Source: Serratia liquefaciens (lineage in GTDB: Bacteria; Pseudomonadota; Gammaproteobacteria; Enterobacterales; Enterobacteriaceae). Taken from it: a stretch of DNA of 64,000 nt. The position numbers and the translations under genes were made by a program. The DNA is taken from the NCBI RefSeq assembly GCF_027594825.1, contig NZ_CP088930.1, positions 4,773,019 through 4,837,018 of the forward strand, given 5' to 3'. This document shows, piece after piece, positions 39,699-48,428 of this stretch; position 1 is the stretch's first letter; every line of letters begins with the position of its first letter. The notes under the pieces were generated by a model. It was not told where the DNA came from. It saw only the letters and a program-made list of their open reading frames with translations, and did no database searches.

Positions 39699-40217
39699 TT
39701 AGAACGCAGCAGTGTCCTTGAACAGGCCCACTTTAAGATCGCTGGCGGTGTAAATCACCTGGCCATCGACCAGAACTTCACCATCAGCCACACCCATAAT
39801 CAGCTTACGGATGATCACGCGTTTGAAGTTGATACGGTAGGTGACCTTCTTCGCGGTCGGCAATACCTGGCCGGTGAATTTAACTTCACCCACGCCCAGC
39901 GCGCGGCCTTTACCTTCGCCACCCAGCCAGCCGAGGTAGAAGCCTACCAGCTGCCACATGGCATCCAGACCCAGGCAGCCCGGCATCACCGGATCGCCGA
40001 TAAAGTGGCAACCGAAGAACCATAGGTCCGGATTGATATCCAGTTCCGCTTCCACATAACCTTTGTTGTGGGTGCCACCGTCTTCGGTCATCTTGACCAC
40101 GCGGTCCATCATCAACATGTTACCTGCCGGCAACGGCGGGCCGCCGGCGCCAAACAGCTCGCCACGGCCGGATGCTTCGAGGTCTTCTTTCGTATAGGAG
40201 TCGCGTTTTTCTACCAT
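39699..40217 (-). CDS. fabA: 3-hydroxydecanoyl-ACP dehydratase/isomerase FabA
   Basis: A 172-residue hot-dog-fold enzyme that dehydrates 3-hydroxydecanoyl-ACP and isomerises the product to cis-3-decenoyl-ACP, the branch point to unsaturated fatty acids. The catalytic His is in [20 protein letters not shown] and the Asp follows in the same segment. The length equals E. coli FabA. The upstream region carries FabR- and FadR-like sites. It lies downstream of lonH on the same strand. Confidence 0.97.
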   Translation of the reverse strand: MVEKRDSYTKEDLEASGRGELFGAGGPPLPAGNMLMMDRVVKMTEDGGTHNKGYVEAELDINPDLWFFGCHFIGDPVMPGCLGLDAMWQLVGFYLGWLGGEGKGRALGVGEVKFTGQVLPTAKKVTYRINFKRVIIRKLIMGVADGEVLVDGQVIYTASDLKVGLFKDTAAF

Positions 40218-40255
40218 GTTCTCAGTAAACCTTATTTTAATGAAGGGCGCAGATT

Positions 40256-40289
40256 AGCTTACACGTGTACGCTGAACAAGTCCGATCAG
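40256..40289 (-). promoter_or_regulatory. FabR and FadR sites of fabA
   Basis: On the minus strand CTGATCGGACTTGTTC (40274-40289) is followed directly by AGCGTACACGTGTAAGCT (40256-40273). These are nearly identical to the FadR activator site and the FabR repressor palindrome upstream of E. coli fabA, in the same order. The FadR site overlaps the last codons of lonH. Confidence 0.8.
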
Positions 40290-42058
40290 CCGTGGTTGAA
40301 CCAGTTGAGCCAACGAAGTGGCCACGGCCAGCGCCGGCGTTCCTGCGGATTCACCTGGGCAATCCGTTCCTGAATGGCAGCCAACAGATTAGGTTGCTGC
40401 TCATCAGAGTAAGGATAACCGGTGAGTAATGGCAAGGCCTCTGCGGCGCTGTCGACGGCCCACAGATGGAATTGCCCCTCGCGCACCGCATCGACTACGT
40501 CCTGGCGTAGACACAGGTGGCGCACGTTGGTGGCGGGCATGATGATGCCCTGCTTGCCTGTCAAACCGCGACGTTGGCAAACTTCAAAAAAGCCTTCGAT
40601 CTTCTCGTTGACGCCGCCAATAGGCTGCACATTGCCGAATTGGTCGACGGAGCCGGTGACGGCGATCTGTTGGGTGATCGGCTGCGATGACAGCGCGCTG
40701 ATGAGTGCGCACAGCTCAGCCAGTGAGGCGCTGTCGCCATCCACTTCGCCGTAAGATTGCTCAAACACGATTGAAGCCGAGAAGGGCAGCGGCTGGTCCA
40801 GTTCCAGTTCTGAAATCAGGAACGCCTGCATAATCATCATGCCTTTGGCATGCAGATTACCGCCGAGTTCGGCCTTGCGTTCGACGTCGGTAAATTCGCC
40901 ATCGCCAAGATGCACGACACAGCTGATACGAGAAGGCTCGCCAAAGCTGCGCGGGTGACCGGGATATTCCAGCACCGACAGGCCGTTGATCTGGCCGACA
41001 ACTTCACCTTCGGTTTCAATCAGGATTTGGCCCAGCTCAATTTCATCCTGCATCCGCTCTGCGAGGTAGCTTTCACGCCACTCGCGGGCATTCAACGCGG
41101 CTTCGAATGCTTTGGCGGTGATGCTCTCTTCCTCGGCATACAGCGCTGCTTCAGAAAGTTGTTGGCTGATCCACAGAGGGGAGAGCGGCAGATTGCCTTG
41201 ATCGCCGCTGTGACGCACGGCTTGAACCATTAACGGGTACCAGGCATCGGCGGCCAGCGATGGTAATTGCTTCTCGTCGATAAGGGCGTTGACGTAGCCA
41301 CACCACTGCACCATGTCATCGATTTCGGTGAGTTGCAGATCTTCTTCGTATTCGCCGTAGACCGCCTGCTCGCTCAGCTCCGGCTCGATATCATGGAAAT
41401 CGGCCAGGCCGTGGCGATCGCCCACAACGATTAGCCGTAATTCCAACGGCATCGGGGGAATGGCAATCGGCAGCGGTCGCGTTTCATCCGGGGAAACCCA
41501 ATGGAACTGGCGCTGAGTGATCATTTGCTTCAACCGCAGCCACAGTAACGGCTGAGCCAGCAGGGAGCGTGCCGACAGGATCAGCACGCCACCATTGGCT
41601 TTATGCACCAGGCCAGGTTGCAAGCTGATTTCATTGTTGTGGATCCTGACGCAGCCAAACAGCTGTTCCGGCTCAATCCATTCCTGAAATACGCAGGCGC
41701 CACCGGCCGCAAAGGCTTCATCACCCTGACTGGCGGGTTCAACGCTGACTTTGCTGCCCTGGATCACATAGTGACTGCCCTTAAACGCGGTATTCTGCGG
41801 TTGCAGTTGTTCAACTGCCTGGGCAATCAATGCCAGATACTCACGCGTTTCCTGCGCTTTCAACAACATGAAACGCGATGGCGACTGTGGATGGCAAAAC
41901 AGCGTCAGTGCATTTTCCAGCCGAGGCTGAATGGAAGCAAAGGACACGGGCGCCAACTGCGCGGCGGTATCAAATATCGCTTGATAAGGCGTAACGTCCG
42001 GCAACAGTGATTGCCATTCAAGTCGGTTATTGGTCAAAGTGTTAGATGCAATCGTCAA
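40286..42058 (-). CDS. lonH: Lon-related protease LonH (YcbZ)
   Basis: A 590-residue protein whose C-terminal third is a Lon-type protease domain with the Ser-Lys dyad: Ser in GDSASLAELCAL and Lys in GGVNEKIEGFF. The N-terminal two thirds align with the YcbZ family but show no recognisable Walker A motif, so ATP-driven unfolding is doubtful. The length is close to E. coli YcbZ (586). The substrate is unknown. It lies between matP (divergent) and fabA, as in E. coli. The symbol lonH is used in some annotations; ycbZ is the older name. Confidence 0.9.
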   Translation of the reverse strand: MTIASNTLTNNRLEWQSLLPDVTPYQAIFDTAAQLAPVSFASIQPRLENALTLFCHPQSPSRFMLLKAQETREYLALIAQAVEQLQPQNTAFKGSHYVIQGSKVSVEPASQGDEAFAAGGACVFQEWIEPEQLFGCVRIHNNEISLQPGLVHKANGGVLILSARSLLAQPLLWLRLKQMITQRQFHWVSPDETRPLPIAIPPMPLELRLIVVGDRHGLADFHDIEPELSEQAVYGEYEEDLQLTEIDDMVQWCGYVNALIDEKQLPSLAADAWYPLMVQAVRHSGDQGNLPLSPLWISQQLSEAALYAEEESITAKAFEAALNAREWRESYLAERMQDEIELGQILIETEGEVVGQINGLSVLEYPGHPRSFGEPSRISCVVHLGDGEFTDVERKAELGGNLHAKGMMIMQAFLISELELDQPLPFSASIVFEQSYGEVDGDSASLAELCALISALSSQPITQQIAVTGSVDQFGNVQPIGGVNEKIEGFFEVCQRRGLTGKQGIIMPATNVRHLCLRQDVVDAVREGQFHLWAVDSAAEALPLLTGYPYSDEQQPNLLAAIQERIAQVNPQERRRWPWPLRWLNWFNHG

Positions 42059-42246
42059 AAAGGGAAAGGGCGATTATACAAGAATAATGACAGCTTGATA
42101 CATGCAGAGTCGTAGTTGGTGTCAGGGAGTTTGACATCGTGCGATGACTGTGCAAAAAACAGTCTAAAAACGGGGTAATTGCCGGGGAAATTCGGCGTAA
42201 AGCTGTTATGCTTAATTAAAGTTACGCGGTCACTGAAGAGCTCACG

Positions 42247-42705
42247 ATGAAATATCAGCAACTGGAAAATCTGGAGAGCGGTTGGAAATGGAAGTACCTG
42301 GTGAAGAAGCACCGGGAAGGGGAAACTATTACCCGCCACATCGAAAACAGCCTTGCTCAGGAAGCCATTGACGAGCTGCTGAAGCTGGAAAATGAGCCGG
42401 TTAAAGTACTGACGTGGATCAGCCACCATATGAATCCGGAGCTGGATAACCGGATGAAGCAAACAATCCGCGCGCGGCGTAAACGTCATTTTAACGCAGA
42501 ACACCAACATACGCGTAAAAAATCTATCGATCTGGAGTTTTTGGTTTGGCAGCGTTTGGCCGGTCTGGCTCGTCGCCGTGGTGTGACTTTGTCAGAAACC
42601 GTGGTCCAGCTGATTGAAGATGCGGAACGTAAAGAGAAGTATGCCAGTCAGATGTCATCGCTGAAACAGGATTTAAAAGCCATTCTCGGTAAAGACGAAC
42701 AGTAA
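42247..42705 (+). CDS. matP: Macrodomain Ter protein MatP
   Basis: A 152-residue DNA-binding protein that organises the Ter macrodomain by binding matS sites and links it to the divisome through ZapB. The N-terminus [21 protein letters not shown] matches the family. The C-terminal ribbon-helix-helix and coiled coil are visible from about residue 85 ([20 protein letters not shown]). It is divergent from lonH and convergent with ompA. Presence of MatP together with MukBEF agrees with the known antagonism of the two in Ter. Confidence 0.95.
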   Translation: MKYQQLENLESGWKWKYLVKKHREGETITRHIENSLAQEAIDELLKLENEPVKVLTWISHHMNPELDNRMKQTIRARRKRHFNAEHQHTRKKSIDLEFLVWQRLAGLARRRGVTLSETVVQLIEDAERKEKYASQMSSLKQDLKAILGKDEQ

Positions 42706-42770
42706 GTCAGCTCGTCAGTCCCCGTCCTGTGAAAGGGGGCAACATTGCCAGTTACGCTGATTTAGAACGA

Positions 42771-42798
42771 AAAAAAACCCCGCATAGCGGGGTTTTTT
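42771..42798. terminator. Bidirectional terminator between matP and ompA
   Basis: AAAAACCCCGC-ata-GCGGGGTTTTT is a perfect 11-bp stem with T runs on both strands. It lies between the convergent matP and ompA stops and can serve both. Confidence 0.9.
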
Positions 42799-42813
42799 AC
42801 TAAGAGTGGTAGC

Positions 42814-43890
42814 TTAGCCTTGTGGCTGAGTTACAACGTCTTTGATACCTTTAACTTCGATCTCTACGCGACGATCTGGTGCCAGGCAATCGATCTGTGC
42901 TTTGGTAGCACGGCCAGCTTTGTAGCCACAGGTGTTACCAGTGACGGAATCAGCTTCGCCCATACCACGTGCAGAGATTTTGTCTGAAGGAATACCTTTA
43001 GATACCAGGTAATCAACAACGCTTTGAGCGCGTTTTTCAGACAGTTTCTGGTTGTACTGGTCAGAACCAACGGCGTCGGTGTAACCCAGAACTACAACAG
43101 AACCATCTTTAGGATCCATGGAGCTCAGCTGAGTGTACAGCTGGTCCAGAGCCTGTTGGCCTTCTGCTTTCAGAGTGGATTTGTTGAAGTTGAACAGCAC
43201 GTCAGACTTCAGAGTGAAACGCTTGGTTTCAACAACTGGAGCTGGAGCCGGAGCTGGTGCTGGAGCAACAACATCATCCTGACCGAAACGGTAAGAAACA
43301 CCCAGGCTCAGCATGGTGTTGTCTGGACGTGCGCCGACAGTACCTGCATCACCGATGTTGCTAACGAATTGGTAGTCCAGGCGAGTAGCCCAGTTTTTGG
43401 TCAGTGCGTACTCAACACCCACTGCAGCCAGCGGAGAAACGCCAGTGTCGTGGTCGCTCAGACGAGTGCCATTGCCGTAGTTAGCTTTGGAATCTGCACG
43501 CCATACCATACCACCCAGACGAGTGTAGATGTCCAGATCGTCGATGATTGGGTAGCTCAGTTTAGCTGCCAGTTGAACGCCCTGTGCTTTGAAAGCACCG
43601 TTGTTCACGCTGCCTTTGTAAGGCATACGGCCAAGCCAGTCATAGCCCAGCTCGAAGCCCAGGTATTGGTTCGCCTGGTAACCCAGGAACGCGCCAGCAC
43701 CCAGTTGATCTTTATGGGTCGGACCATTGCCGATACCATTCTGGTAACCGTTGCCGTAGAAACCAGTGTCATGGTACTGGGACCAGCCCAGTTTAGCACC
43801 GGTGTACCAGGTATTATCTTTTGGGGCGGCTTGCGCTACGGTAGCGAAACCAGCCAGTGCCACTGCTAATGCGATAGCTGTCTTTTTCAT
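42814..43890 (-). CDS. ompA: Outer-membrane protein A
   Basis: A 358-residue protein with an N-terminal eight-stranded barrel and a C-terminal peptidoglycan-binding domain. The signal peptide is [21 protein letters not shown]. The start at 43890 is preceded by ACGAGGCGC, the conserved ompA ribosome-binding region targeted by the MicA small RNA; an upstream in-frame ATG at 43920 lies inside the leader. A Pro/Ala hinge ([13 protein letters not shown]) separates the barrel from the OmpA-like domain with [18 protein letters not shown] and the Arg/Asp anchors. The C-terminal disulfide Cys pair is present. Confidence 0.97.
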   Translation of the reverse strand: MKKTAIALAVALAGFATVAQAAPKDNTWYTGAKLGWSQYHDTGFYGNGYQNGIGNGPTHKDQLGAGAFLGYQANQYLGFELGYDWLGRMPYKGSVNNGAFKAQGVQLAAKLSYPIIDDLDIYTRLGGMVWRADSKANYGNGTRLSDHDTGVSPLAAVGVEYALTKNWATRLDYQFVSNIGDAGTVGARPDNTMLSLGVSYRFGQDDVVAPAPAPAPAPVVETKRFTLKSDVLFNFNKSTLKAEGQQALDQLYTQLSSMDPKDGSVVVLGYTDAVGSDQYNQKLSEKRAQSVVDYLVSKGIPSDKISARGMGEADSVTGNTCGYKAGRATKAQIDCLAPDRRVEIEVKGIKDVVTQPQG

Positions 43891-44040
43891 TTTGCGCCTC
43901 GTTATCATCCAAATAGGCAATGAGCTTTAAAGCTGTTTTAAGCCCTTGGTTAAATTCCTTCGCCAAGGTTTGAGCCCTCGTTTGTTACTCGGCCAGTTTA
44001 TCTGGCGTTATAGAGCAACCTTGGCGATGTAAAGTCTACA
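43891..44040 (-). promoter_or_regulatory. ompA promoter and long 5' leader
   Basis: On the minus strand TTGTAGACTTTACATCGCCA is shared with the E. coli ompA promoter. TATAAC (44007-44012) follows TTTACA (44028-44033) after 15 bp, placing the start near 44000 and giving a leader of about 110 nt ending in GATAACGAGGCGC. A long structured leader stabilises ompA mRNA in E. coli. The rest of this 358-bp gap, up to sulA, shows only A/T-rich sequence. Confidence 0.65.
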
Positions 44041-44248
44041 ACGTGGCGCGAAAGTTACAAGTGTGATGTGATAAAGCTCTAAAAAAAAACGCGGAATCGT
44101 ACATATTTACTAACATTAACCGGCAAAAAAACGAGCAATTTAGCCTTCGTTTTGGGCCGCGGAACCGCAGCCGCACTCGCTTTTCCCCTGATCCCATAAA
44201 GGTTCCCTTGCAGAACGATGAAAATGATGGGAAAAATCCTAAATTTAC

Positions 44249-44755
44249 TTAATGATACAAAGAAGAGTGAATTTTTAGGGTGGAACACTGTCCGTGAATC
44301 GGGTTTATGTCACGCTGAGGACGCATAATGAACCCATAAGCGTTACCTAATTCTGCCGCACGTCTTAATTTTAGACGATCTTCTTCTGTAAGATCGGGTA
44401 GCCAGCCGAGTACGACACTGTAATTTCCCGTCAGTAACGCTTTTTCCATCGCTTCGACCGTGTCCAGCGGACTGATTTGGCTCAGCTGCACCACTTTCCC
44501 AACCGGCAGGCCGGACTGCTGCAGCCACCTTTTGCTCAGCTTTTGCTGTGGGGTCAGCCATAACAACCAGCGAGACTGCATGCCCAGTTGCTGTAGCAAA
44601 GGCAGCAGCAGTTGCGCCACTGCGGGCTGATGCTCGTTGTAAACAAGTTCACTGATAAGGCCATCTTTGTTGCCGGCATCTGTGTTTTCTGCAGCATTGT
44701 TCACCGCAAAAGAGGTGTGGCTGAAATGGGTTTTGTAGAGTGATTGAGTACGCAT
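44249..44755 (-). CDS. sulA: SOS cell division inhibitor SulA
   Basis: A 168-residue inhibitor that binds FtsZ and blocks polymerisation during DNA damage. The start at 44755 gives [16 protein letters not shown]. The conserved core [20 protein letters not shown] and the segment [16 protein letters not shown] are present. The C-terminal IHSSLYH ends in the Tyr-His pair recognised by Lon in E. coli SulA. A perfect LexA box lies 24-39 bp upstream of the start. It is leftward next to ompA and divergent from sxy, as in E. coli. Confidence 0.94.
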   Translation of the reverse strand: MRTQSLYKTHFSHTSFAVNNAAENTDAGNKDGLISELVYNEHQPAVAQLLLPLLQQLGMQSRWLLWLTPQQKLSKRWLQQSGLPVGKVVQLSQISPLDTVEAMEKALLTGNYSVVLGWLPDLTEEDRLKLRRAAELGNAYGFIMRPQRDINPIHGQCSTLKIHSSLYH

Positions 44756-44776
44756 AAAGTATCCCGCCCGTAGTGT

Positions 44777-44796
44777 CACTGTATGTTTATACAGTA
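44777..44796. promoter_or_regulatory. LexA box of sulA
   Basis: CTGT-ATGTTTAT-ACAG (44779-44794) fits the SOS consensus CTGT-N8-ACAG exactly. On the minus strand TTGATC and TACTGT, 17 bp apart, form the likely promoter, overlapped by the box. Confidence 0.92.
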
Positions 44797-44987
44797 CATC
44801 CAGTTGTCAGTAAGATCAACCCAAATCTTCGTAGCACCTCGCATAATTGCGATCATTTTTTATACGGCAGACTTTTGTGATTGGCATGCTCATGGATAGT
44901 GCGTATTTTTCTAATTACTTGTTCGCGTTAGTTTTATTTCATTGATACGAGAAATGATAGAACGGAAACTCACACCAGGAGAACGTT

Positions 44988-45647
44988 ATGAAAGGGAAAT
45001 CAACGGGAAGGATCGCACAAGCCAAGGCTTGTTTTTGCGCATTAGGCACTATCGCTACTCGCTCGCAGTTCGGGGGCTATGGGGTACTGGCCGACGGCAT
45101 CATGTTCGCGGTTATCGCTGAAGGAGAACTTTATCTCCGCGCTACGGAGGGGCTGGAATCGGTCTTTCGCTCACGCGGCATGGTCAATATGGTTTACTCC
45201 AAACGCGGTGTGCCAATCACTATGCGCTATTACTGGGTAGATGAGACCTTGTGGCGTGATAGGGATGAGTTGGTTGGGTTAGCCTGGCAGGCCATTCGTG
45301 AAGCGCGCCGGGAGCTAGAGGTTAAAGCGGACAACCAGAGTCGGTTAAAAACCTTACCGAATATCGACATCAACATGGAACGTTTGCTGTGGCGAGTCGG
45401 TATTCGTAATGTTTATGATTTGCGCTTAAACGGGGCCAAGCGCAGTTATCTTCGGTTATTGCAGCAGCAAAAAAATTTAGGGTTGCGGGTGCTGCTTTCG
45501 TTGGGCGGGGCCATTGCCGGCTATCATCACGCCGCTTTGCCTTCGGAATTACGTAGCGAGCTGACACACTGGTTTGAGCGTACCATGATGTTGCTTAGCC
45601 ACGGCCATAACCCAAGAGTCCGGGGCCTGACGAAAGGCCCCGAATGA
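44988..45647 (+). CDS. sxy: Competence regulator Sxy (TfoX family)
   Basis: A 219-residue protein with a TfoX N-terminal domain (residues 15-110, with FGGYGVLADGIMFAVI) and a TfoX C-terminal helical domain (from about 120, LPNIDINMERLLWRVGI). Sxy acts with CRP to activate competence-type (CRP-S) promoters. AGGAGAAC lies before the ATG. It is divergent from sulA and converges with yccS with no gap at all, the two stops being adjacent. Confidence 0.92.
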   Translation: MKGKSTGRIAQAKACFCALGTIATRSQFGGYGVLADGIMFAVIAEGELYLRATEGLESVFRSRGMVNMVYSKRGVPITMRYYWVDETLWRDRDELVGLAWQAIREARRELEVKADNQSRLKTLPNIDINMERLLWRVGIRNVYDLRLNGAKRSYLRLLQQQKNLGLRVLLSLGGAIAGYHHAALPSELRSELTHWFERTMMLLSHGHNPRVRGLTKGPE

Positions 45648-47783
45648 TTATGCCGATTTACCTATTTGCGCATTCAGCATCGTGAGTTCCGGCAAGAGCT
45701 CAATCACCAGCCCAATCTGCTGCAACACCAATTGATCTTTGCTTTCCGGTTCCGGCGCCGCGTGTTGAATTCGTTCAGCCAGGCTTTCCAACGCCTGAGT
45801 GATGCGCCCACTGTCCTGTTCTTCTTGATGCAGGGCACCATCGACATAACAGACAGCATCATTCAGCAGATCCAGGGTCGCAGTATTATTCAGGCGTTCA
45901 CGGTGTGCCCCCAACGCAGAGATATAACTCAATAAGGTGTGGTTCAAACACAGCAGACGGAAAGCTGCATCCTGAACGTCTTTATTGGCCTTGGGATCGG
46001 CAGACATATTTGAAATCACCGATGCCAGCTCCGCGTCACTGTTGTGCGCATCCCGACGAGCGATACGATAGGCAAGGCCGTTGTCTTTCCCCTGATGGTA
46101 TTGCACTAAAATGGCATCCAGATAACGGCAATTGGCGTTCAGCGTCTTGCTGACCACCGTGGGTAATTGCCGGAACTTCCAGTCTGGCCAGATAAAGCTG
46201 ACTGCGGCCCAGGCGATGGCGCAGCCCAGCAGCGTGTCATAAACGCGTGGCGCGGCGACTTCGAAACCTTCGCCCAGCAGGTTAAAGCACAGCAATACCA
46301 ACAGGGTGATAAACATCGTGGCATGTGCATATTGCACGGTGCGAAAAGCGAAAAACAAAACGCCGCTAATCACAATCAGCACCAGTTGACCTTCCACCGA
46401 GGGCACAAAATAGAGGATGGGCAGCCCGACAAGAATACCGGCCAGTGTGCCGATTATCCTCAATGCCAGCCTGCGGCGGGTGGCGTTGTAGTTGGGTTGG
46501 CAAACAAACAGGCTGGTTAACAGGATCCAATAGCCATGCTGCATGCCGGTAAATTGAATAAAGGCATAACCAATACACAGCACCACAGACATGCGAATGG
46601 CATGGCGGAACAAGGCCGATTGCGGCGTCAGATGGCGGCTGATGCGCAAGCGAATATCGCTCCAGCCGGTGAGCCGATCATCCGACAGGCTGTTCTCTTC
46701 CACCTGGCCGTTGGCCAATGCCTGTTCGGATTCAATATTTGCCAGCTGTGCGTCAATCGCGCGCAAATTTTTCAACAGGTGCGAAAGCGCCTTGGTTAAT
46801 TCCCGATTTTCCGAGGTAAGCGTAATGCGAGCTAAAGCTTCATCAATGCGGCCAAAGGCTGGTTCGAAGCGAAGGTTGTGCTGATACTTTTGCCGCATCA
46901 AAATCGACTGGGCCAACTGTTGGCAAGCGCGAGCCTGCATGCTGAGCAAGCGCTGAAAGCGGAACAGGATATCGCTATGACGGAATTGTCGGCTTAGCGC
47001 CTGGTATTGAACGTGTGCGGAGCTGGCACGTTCATGGATGTCCTGCGCAACGAAGTAATAATGCAGTGTCCGGCGGGTGCCTCGCTGGCCGCGATCGCCT
47101 TTTAACCGCGTCAGCAATGAAGCCTTGGTTTGATTAAGGATGGTCACCAGCGTGCTGTTGGCCATGGCAACGTCCATCCAGGGCAGGTCTGCATCCTGTT
47201 CGGCGTCGGGATCAAACAGGTTGGCTTTGGCGTCCAGATAATTGGCCAACTGGTCGTAACAACGCGCCAGGTTTTCCTGTAAAGGACGGATAGGGAAGAT
47301 CAAATGACCTATCAACGTCAGCAGGTTGTACCACAGCGCACCGATGATCAGCAGCATAGGCTGCTGATACCAGGCGTCATACATCGAGGCGCCGAGCATG
47401 GTGTAAACCGCGATCAGCAAGGCGCCAAATGCAATGGTGGCGTAACGTTGCCCCAGAGCACCTAACAAAATAAAGCAGCAGGTGGAGGTCGTCAGGCCGA
47501 GAGCGAACAGCCAGGGGTAAGGAAACAGCAGTTCAATGGAGGCGGAGGCAACAAAAAAGCACACCAGCGTGATCAGCAAGTTGCGAAGTCTGCCGGTCAG
47601 GCGGTCGTCCAAATCGGTCAACGCCGCAGCCACCACCCCCAGCGTCAGGGGAATGGTGAGTTTCGGAATACCGAGCCACCAGGGAACGGCGGCTGCGCCG
47701 GCCAGCGCAATAAAAATACGCAGGTCATAAAGCAGGTTGCTGTTGTAGGCATAACGACGTATTGCTGGTGCAAAAGAGAGCAC
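45648..47783 (-). CDS. yccS: YccS, FUSC-family inner-membrane protein
   Basis: A 711-residue protein with two clusters of membrane helices (about residues 20-160 and 395-520) separated by a long cytoplasmic helical region, and a soluble C-terminal tail. This is the YccS/FUSC arrangement related to aromatic-acid efflux proteins such as AaeB. The N-terminus RRYAYNSNLLYDLRIFIALAGAAAVPWWLG matches in outline the E. coli protein. No substrate is known. It follows yccF by 26 bp, so the two probably share a transcript. Confidence 0.92.
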   Translation of the reverse strand: MLSFAPAIRRYAYNSNLLYDLRIFIALAGAAAVPWWLGIPKLTIPLTLGVVAAALTDLDDRLTGRLRNLLITLVCFFVASASIELLFPYPWLFALGLTTSTCCFILLGALGQRYATIAFGALLIAVYTMLGASMYDAWYQQPMLLIIGALWYNLLTLIGHLIFPIRPLQENLARCYDQLANYLDAKANLFDPDAEQDADLPWMDVAMANSTLVTILNQTKASLLTRLKGDRGQRGTRRTLHYYFVAQDIHERASSAHVQYQALSRQFRHSDILFRFQRLLSMQARACQQLAQSILMRQKYQHNLRFEPAFGRIDEALARITLTSENRELTKALSHLLKNLRAIDAQLANIESEQALANGQVEENSLSDDRLTGWSDIRLRISRHLTPQSALFRHAIRMSVVLCIGYAFIQFTGMQHGYWILLTSLFVCQPNYNATRRRLALRIIGTLAGILVGLPILYFVPSVEGQLVLIVISGVLFFAFRTVQYAHATMFITLLVLLCFNLLGEGFEVAAPRVYDTLLGCAIAWAAVSFIWPDWKFRQLPTVVSKTLNANCRYLDAILVQYHQGKDNGLAYRIARRDAHNSDAELASVISNMSADPKANKDVQDAAFRLLCLNHTLLSYISALGAHRERLNNTATLDLLNDAVCYVDGALHQEEQDSGRITQALESLAERIQHAAPEPESKDQLVLQQIGLVIELLPELTMLNAQIGKSA

Positions 47784-47809
47784 AAAAAACTCCTCGGGCG
47801 GAGAAAAAA

Positions 47810-48262
47810 TTAACGCTGCTGATACTGACGACGGGCATTTTCAGTTCTGGCCTGTTGCGCCATTTCTACTGAGACAACGCGCCGCCCAACCGGCCACAGG
47901 GCAATGGCGGCGATTTTGAAATTGGCAATGCCCACCGGAATGCCAATAATAGTTACACACTGCACAATACCGGCGGCGATATGCGACAGGCAGAGCCACC
48001 AGCCGAACAGGATCAACCAGACAATATTCAGCAGCGAGCCACTGGCGGAAAGCAGCACATTACTTTTTTCGGGATACAGTTCATTAACGTGAATCGCTTC
48101 GTTGCCGAACGGCAGCAGCGACAGCTTGGTGATCTCCCAGCAGGAGCGGGTCAGTGGCAGGGTGATGATCAGCACTACGCTAAACACCGTTGCGATCAAC
48201 CAGCCCAGGGTGGTGAAAAAGCCGCCCAACACAAAATTAAGAATATTCAGTACAGTACGCAT
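47810..48262 (-). CDS. yccF: YccF, small inner-membrane protein
   Basis: A 150-residue protein with two duplicated membrane-hairpin units, each of the YccF-domain type: TLPLTRSCWEITKLSLLPFG and IIGIPVGIANFKIAAIALWP are the conserved ends of the units. The start at 48262 matches the E. coli N-terminus MRTVLNILNFVLGGFF; an in-frame ATG at 48271 is an alternative with a comparable upstream purine tract. The function is unknown. It precedes yccS and is divergent from helD. Confidence 0.9.
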   Translation of the reverse strand: MRTVLNILNFVLGGFFTTLGWLIATVFSVVLIITLPLTRSCWEITKLSLLPFGNEAIHVNELYPEKSNVLLSASGSLLNIVWLILFGWWLCLSHIAAGIVQCVTIIGIPVGIANFKIAAIALWPVGRRVVSVEMAQQARTENARRQYQQR

Positions 48263-48428
48263 AGTCGTCATTCTGCTCTAATGATGGCCAAACCGCGATG
48301 CGGTTGCGTTTGCTATCAAAACGCAAAATCTATTCTACCCTTTTTTTAGCGCTAGAGTGCCACTGCTTATCGCAGGTAAACTGGCAGATATCCGTTATTT
48401 AATCTCAACATAGTCATGGCGCGAAGAT

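Noticed and set aside
43024..43869. A 281-codon plus-strand frame opposite ompA
   Set aside because: Biased codon use of the highly expressed ompA removes stops on the opposite strand; the product is low in protein-like features.
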